A stretch of DNA of 8,734 bases from Acidobacteriota bacterium (GTDB lineage: Bacteria; Acidobacteriota; Terriglobia; UBA7540). The stretch lies in contig JAJYNF010000239.1 of the NCBI GenBank assembly GCA_021786455.1, positions 1 through 8,734 of the forward strand, in the 5' to 3' direction. A program made the translations under genes and the position numbers. The notes beneath the pieces were generated by a model. That model was not told where the DNA came from and did no database searches. It saw only the letters and a list, made by a program, of their open reading frames with translations. Positions 6,714 to 8,734 of the stretch are shown here, piece after piece. The number at the start of each line of letters is the position of its first letter. Positions within the stretch are counted from its first letter, which is position 1.

Positions 6714-6721
6714 GGGAGGGG
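6714..6721 (+). promoter_or_regulatory. Ribosome binding site that fixes the start of the 165-aa gene
   Basis: GGGAGGGG lies 6 bases before GTG 6728. The longer in-frame start (GTG 6707) has this site downstream of it and would fall at or before the predicted transcription start, so 6728 is preferred. Confidence 0.6.
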
Positions 6722-6727
6722 AACCCC

Positions 6728-7225
6728 GTGGCTAAGAATCATGAGGAACCGCTGATACGACAATTCTGGAGGAAGAGGGGAACCATCGTGTGGGAATTTC
6801 GCATGGTGCCGGAGAACTACGGGAAGGACGAGTGGCAGCGAGGTGGGCGTTTTCTCGACGCGCTGATCATTCCCGGATGGGAATCTGCCGTAGAGTACCA
6901 GGCGCGGGACGGCATGTACGTTCGCACGGACAATCCCAGCACAAGGCCGTTTACTCGCAAAGAGCTTGAGGACCAATTGAAAGGCCTCGACCTGATTTTG
7001 GTACAGGCCAAAAACTCCCGCCTTGGCATGAGCGTCATGGGCCAGGCGCGATATTCCGAAAAACTAATGGCGAGATTTCAGCCAAAGTCGCTACGCTCGA
7101 TTATTGTGTGCACAGACGATGATTCGGCGCTGCGGCCCTTCGCTAATGCCGATGGACTCGAGGTGTTCATCGCGCAGGCGGTGTCGGAGAAGAGTGAATT
7201 TGAGGTGGGGGAGGCGCAACATTGA
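6728..7225 (+). CDS. Hypothetical protein with PD-(D/E)XK nuclease-like pattern
   Basis: This 165-aa soluble protein has no signal peptide. The order of features suits a small PD-(D/E)XK nuclease core: helix with Arg/Lys (8-18), strand with Glu23 (IVWEF), strand with Asp44 (GRFLDALIIPG, 40-50), then strand ending in Gln93-x-Lys95 (LDLILVQAK, 87-95). Next come the helix MGQARYSEKLMARF (104-117, with a QxxY) and strand RSIIVCTDDD (123-132). I recall similar uncharacterised bacterial proteins with 'VQAKxSRLGM' and 'MGQA' followed by 'SIR..CTDDD', but no named function. The Gln in place of the usual Glu/Asp before xK may weaken or remove catalysis. Its end overlaps the next gene by 4 bases. It lies on the opposite side of oriT from the relaxase. 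Could be a nuclease, a nuclease-fold regulator, or a defence or anti-defence factor; the fold is inferred by eye. Confidence 0.7.
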   Translation: MAKNHEEPLIRQFWRKRGTIVWEFRMVPENYGKDEWQRGGRFLDALIIPGWESAVEYQARDGMYVRTDNPSTRPFTRKELEDQLKGLDLILVQAKNSRLGMSVMGQARYSEKLMARFQPKSLRSIIVCTDDDSALRPFANADGLEVFIAQAVSEKSEFEVGEAQH

Positions 7226-8136
7226 GACGCGGATCGGAACGGTTGGTCAGTCTTGTATCTGTGATTCTTCTGCTTAGTCAATCAGGGAGTGCCAGACACG
7301 TAACGCGACCGGGATCAAAGCGTGAGCGATCGAACTCTGTCGCCTCCCTCTCACCCGAATTCAAGACCGCTGCAACTGAAGCGTTTGGAAAGTTGGAGAC
7401 CCTGCGCGCAACCGTGTGTTTGCCATATGCCAGCGCTTGGGACGCGCAGTACGCGCAAGCGGAAGAGGCCGTGAGCAAAACTGTGAAGCTGGCCCGGACG
7501 AAGGCGGAGAAAGCTGTTGCTGCTCCTTTGCCGGCAACGGAGAAAGAGATGGCGACTGCGCCTGCCGGCTGGCTCGCAACCTATGAATTTCGGTTATTGG
7601 GAAGCCGGACGACCGCCATGTCGGTCTATGACGCGAGTGGCGGTTGGAGCAATTGCAAAGACGACGTATCGCAGTATGCGGACCGCTCCGGTATTATGAA
7701 GGCGCTGGGCATTACGGAGGGCGAAGCCGTCACGCTTGCGGGCCAGGTGCCAATGCCAAACAGCCAGGAAATCGCTGACGCGCAAAAGCAGCTTGACGAT
7801 GCAACTGCCGTGCTTGACCGCGCCATCGGGATGTTCACCAGGGCAGCGGCAGTGGCGCGCGACCTGGAGACGTGGTACAAAATTGACCCTGACCATCCGA
7901 AGGCAAAGACAGAGCAGCAGGAATGGTGTGGGAACCAAGGGGCCTTGGTGCAGGAAATGCACGAGGTACATGTGACAGCGAGCGACCCGAGGCTCGGGGA
8001 CGCAATGAATACGCCGGACGTTGATCAGGAGTCGGTCCGGGGAATTGTTTCGAAAGAGCACACCATAGCCGATCTTCTAAAGACATTGATCAGCGAGCAG
8101 AACCAATTGAAGGGCATGGGCTGCACGTGCCAGTGA
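7222..8136 (+). CDS. Predicted exported helical protein of unknown function
   Basis: A TTG at 7222-7224 overlaps the upstream TGA (TTGA) and has GGAGG 8 bases before it, so it is translationally coupled to the nuclease-like gene. The 304-aa product starts with a Sec-type signal: basic MRRGSERLV, hydrophobic core to about residue 19, and an SGSA-R type cleavage site near residue 24. There is no lipobox and no later membrane segment. The mature part is mostly helical, with Ala/Lys/Glu-rich stretches at 75-103 and 182-215 that could form coiled coils. Five cysteines (66, 145, 236, 301, 303) include a terminal C-T-C; disulphides are possible in the periplasm. No family is recognised. Pairing of a cytoplasmic nuclease-like protein with an exported one in a single unit is unusual. 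Envelope-associated or outside the cell is as far as the sequence allows. Confidence 0.75.
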   Translation: MRRGSERLVSLVSVILLLSQSGSARHVTRPGSKRERSNSVASLSPEFKTAATEAFGKLETLRATVCLPYASAWDAQYAQAEEAVSKTVKLARTKAEKAVAAPLPATEKEMATAPAGWLATYEFRLLGSRTTAMSVYDASGGWSNCKDDVSQYADRSGIMKALGITEGEAVTLAGQVPMPNSQEIADAQKQLDDATAVLDRAIGMFTRAAAVARDLETWYKIDPDHPKAKTEQQEWCGNQGALVQEMHEVHVTASDPRLGDAMNTPDVDQESVRGIVSKEHTIADLLKTLISEQNQLKGMGCTCQ

Positions 8137-8141
8137 TCGCA

Positions 8142-8178
8142 GACCGCCCGCGGTCAGCCTAATCCGGGCTGCCCTTTT
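8142..8178 (+). terminator. Weak terminator-like hairpins after the rightward unit
   Basis: Six bases past the stop, GACCG/CGGTC (8142-8146, 8151-8155) forms a stem with a 4-base loop. It is followed by CAGCC/GGCTG (8155-8159, 8167-8171) and then CCCTTTT (8172-8178). The second stem is short and the U-run interrupted, so termination may be partial. Confidence 0.3.
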
Positions 8179-8223
8179 CCTTACGTTCCGGTTTCGGGTT
8201 CTATGTAACGCCCGGTTTGCCGG
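8157..8223. repeat. Long imperfect palindrome, attC-like remnant
   Basis: AATCCGGGC (8161-8169) pairs with GCCCGGTTT (8210-8218) with one mismatch, around a 40-base middle. The outer edges GCC and GGC pair loosely. The minus-strand translation across it includes PANRALHRTRNRN, a string of the kind I associate with read-through of integron attC sites in unrelated proteins. The expected 7-base core sites (GTTRRRY and RYYYAAC) are not intact: GCCTAAT stands where GCCTAAC would be expected. This is a weak call. Confidence 0.2.
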
Positions 8224-8275
8224 CTTCGACATTGAGGTCCCAGCGCATGGCGGTCTCGGTGAACGGACCGCTTTA

Positions 8276-8554
8276 CTATGATTCAGAAGTGGACGGATGC
8301 CAACGCCGATGCGCCCAGTAGAACTCAAGTGCGGCCATCCGCGTTCCGTCGCGGGAGCCTGCCAGCTCCACTTCAGACGTGCGCCACGGCGTACACGTCG
8401 GTTCCGTCATTGTGAGTTGCTCGATTGCCTTCTCTAGCTCTTCAAGGCCGCCGGTTCCATCCTTGAATTGCGCTTCAAGCCGCGCTCTAGTGATGTTCTG
8501 GGCTTCGATCCGCGCAAAGCGATATTGCTGAAATTCACCATTCATTCCATTCAT
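8276..8554 (-). CDS. Hypothetical protein, 92 aa
   Basis: ATG 8552-8554 has GGAG with 8-base spacing, a good initiation site. The 92-aa product starts MNGMNGEFQQYRFARIEAQN. It has a helical first half rich in Glu, Gln and Arg (8-50) and a second half with aromatic residues (WRTSEVEL, LEFYWAHRRWHP). There is no signal peptide or membrane segment, and no family is recognised. It converges with the exported-protein gene, leaving 139 bases between them. A perfect terminator-like hairpin stands only about 18 bases upstream of its ribosome site, leaving little room for a promoter, so it may be expressed by regulated read-through. Realistic amino-acid use and a good ribosome site favour a genuine gene. 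Confidence 0.55.
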   Translation of the reverse strand: MNGMNGEFQQYRFARIEAQNITRARLEAQFKDGTGGLEELEKAIEQLTMTEPTCTPWRTSEVELAGSRDGTRMAALEFYWAHRRWHPSTSES

Positions 8555-8559
8555 TCCAT
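8538..8559 (-). repeat. 9-base tandem repeat over the start codon, with overlapping 2-codon ORF
   Basis: On the minus strand ATGGAATGA occurs twice in tandem, followed by ATGG. It supplies several in-frame and out-of-frame ATGs. The first, at 8557-8559, reads ATG GAA TGA, and its stop overlaps the chosen start at 8554 (ATGA). The main frame reads Met-Asn-Gly twice. Confidence 0.6.
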
Positions 8560-8586
8560 GCTCTCCTTCGTCTGTGGTTGGTTCTA

Positions 8587-8618
8587 CGAAAAAATTGCGG
8601 GACGCCGCAATTTTTTCG
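8587..8618. terminator. Perfect bidirectional terminator-like hairpin
   Basis: CGAAAAAATTGCGG (8587-8600) and CCGCAATTTTTTCG (8605-8618) are perfect 14-bp arms around GACG. The GC-rich tip followed by six T on either strand is the form of an intrinsic terminator that works in both directions. It stands between the end of the right-edge gene and the 92-aa gene. Confidence 0.7.
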
Positions 8619-8645
8619 AAAATTTATTGGACTTACCAAAAGTTA

Positions 8646-8674
8646 GCGGGGGCACGCTCGGCGCATGCCCCCGC
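8646..8674 (-). terminator. GC-rich hairpin after the right-edge gene
   Basis: GCGGGGGCA (8646-8654) and TGCCCCCGC (8666-8674) are perfect 9-bp arms with an 11-base loop. The hairpin begins 8 bases beyond the stop of the leftward partial gene. On the minus strand TAACTTTTGG follows, a poor U-tract. It may act in tandem with the next hairpin. Confidence 0.5.
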
Positions 8675-8682
8675 GTAGGGCC

Positions 8683-8734
8683 TCAGTGAATCTCAAATAG
8701 CCTTCCGTCGGCATTAAACACCTCGCGCAAAATA
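8683..8734 (-). CDS. C-terminal end of a leftward gene cut by the window edge
   Basis: On the minus strand the frame from the right edge reads ILREVFNADGRLFEIH and then TGA (8683-8685). The residues look like a natural protein end, and two hairpins follow the stop, as expected for a gene terminus. Only 16 residues are visible, so no family can be given. The rest lies outside the window. Confidence 0.5.
   Translation of the reverse strand, partial: ILREVFNADGRLFEIH

Noticed and set aside
1..8734. CRISPR array, tRNA, rRNA, transposase
   Set aside because: No spaced direct repeats, no cloverleaf or rRNA segments, and no transposase motif were found by reading; short or divergent ones could be missed by eye.

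Overview
The window carries the DNA-processing half of a conjugative or mobilizable element, probably a plasmid or an integrated element of a moderately GC-rich Gram-negative-type bacterium. The compact order is origin-of-transfer-like region, small ribbon-helix-helix (RHH) protein, TrwB/TraD-type coupling ATPase, then TrwC/TraI-type MobF relaxase-helicase, all read leftward. This is the gene order of the R388 trwA-trwB-trwC module. From memory the relaxase resembles MobF relaxases on plasmids of soil Acidobacteriota, but that host assignment is a weak inference. No type IV secretion genes (VirB/Trw pore) are in the window, so self-transfer cannot be judged.

Layout. 1-510 is very GC-rich (about 72% in 1-480 by my count, against about 61% in 481-840). 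It has no recognisable gene, although one minus-strand frame stays open to the left edge, and it contains two clear inverted repeats. 236-991 (minus) is a hypothetical gene just downstream of the relaxase whose C-terminal third looks unreliable. 1014-6148 (minus) is the three-gene relaxosome and coupling operon, with gaps of 15 and 2 bases. 6200-6370 is the control and oriT-like region: a perfect TATAAT box, an 18-base near-palindrome over the -35 region, and a 20-base-arm imperfect hairpin that repeats the same motif. 6331-6706 is mostly non-coding, with one doubtful small ORF.

To the right of the oriT-like region a second transcription unit runs rightward. It has a good promoter and a ribosome site at 6714-6721, then a 165-aa protein with PD-(D/E)XK nuclease-like features (6728-7225), coupled by a 4-base overlap to a 304-aa predicted exported protein (7222-8136). 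Neither has a known role that I can name. 8137-8275 holds terminator-like and attC-like palindromes. A 92-aa leftward hypothetical gene (8276-8554) follows, preceded by a perfect 14-bp-arm terminator-like hairpin. The last bases encode the C-terminus of another leftward gene cut by the window edge.

How the parts work together (inference): the RHH protein would bind the palindrome and the related hairpin arms, repress its own operon and load the relaxase at oriT. The relaxase would nick and unwind one strand, and the coupling ATPase would deliver the complex to a secretion channel encoded elsewhere. The rightward pair lies on the other side of oriT, possibly in the leading region that enters a recipient first.
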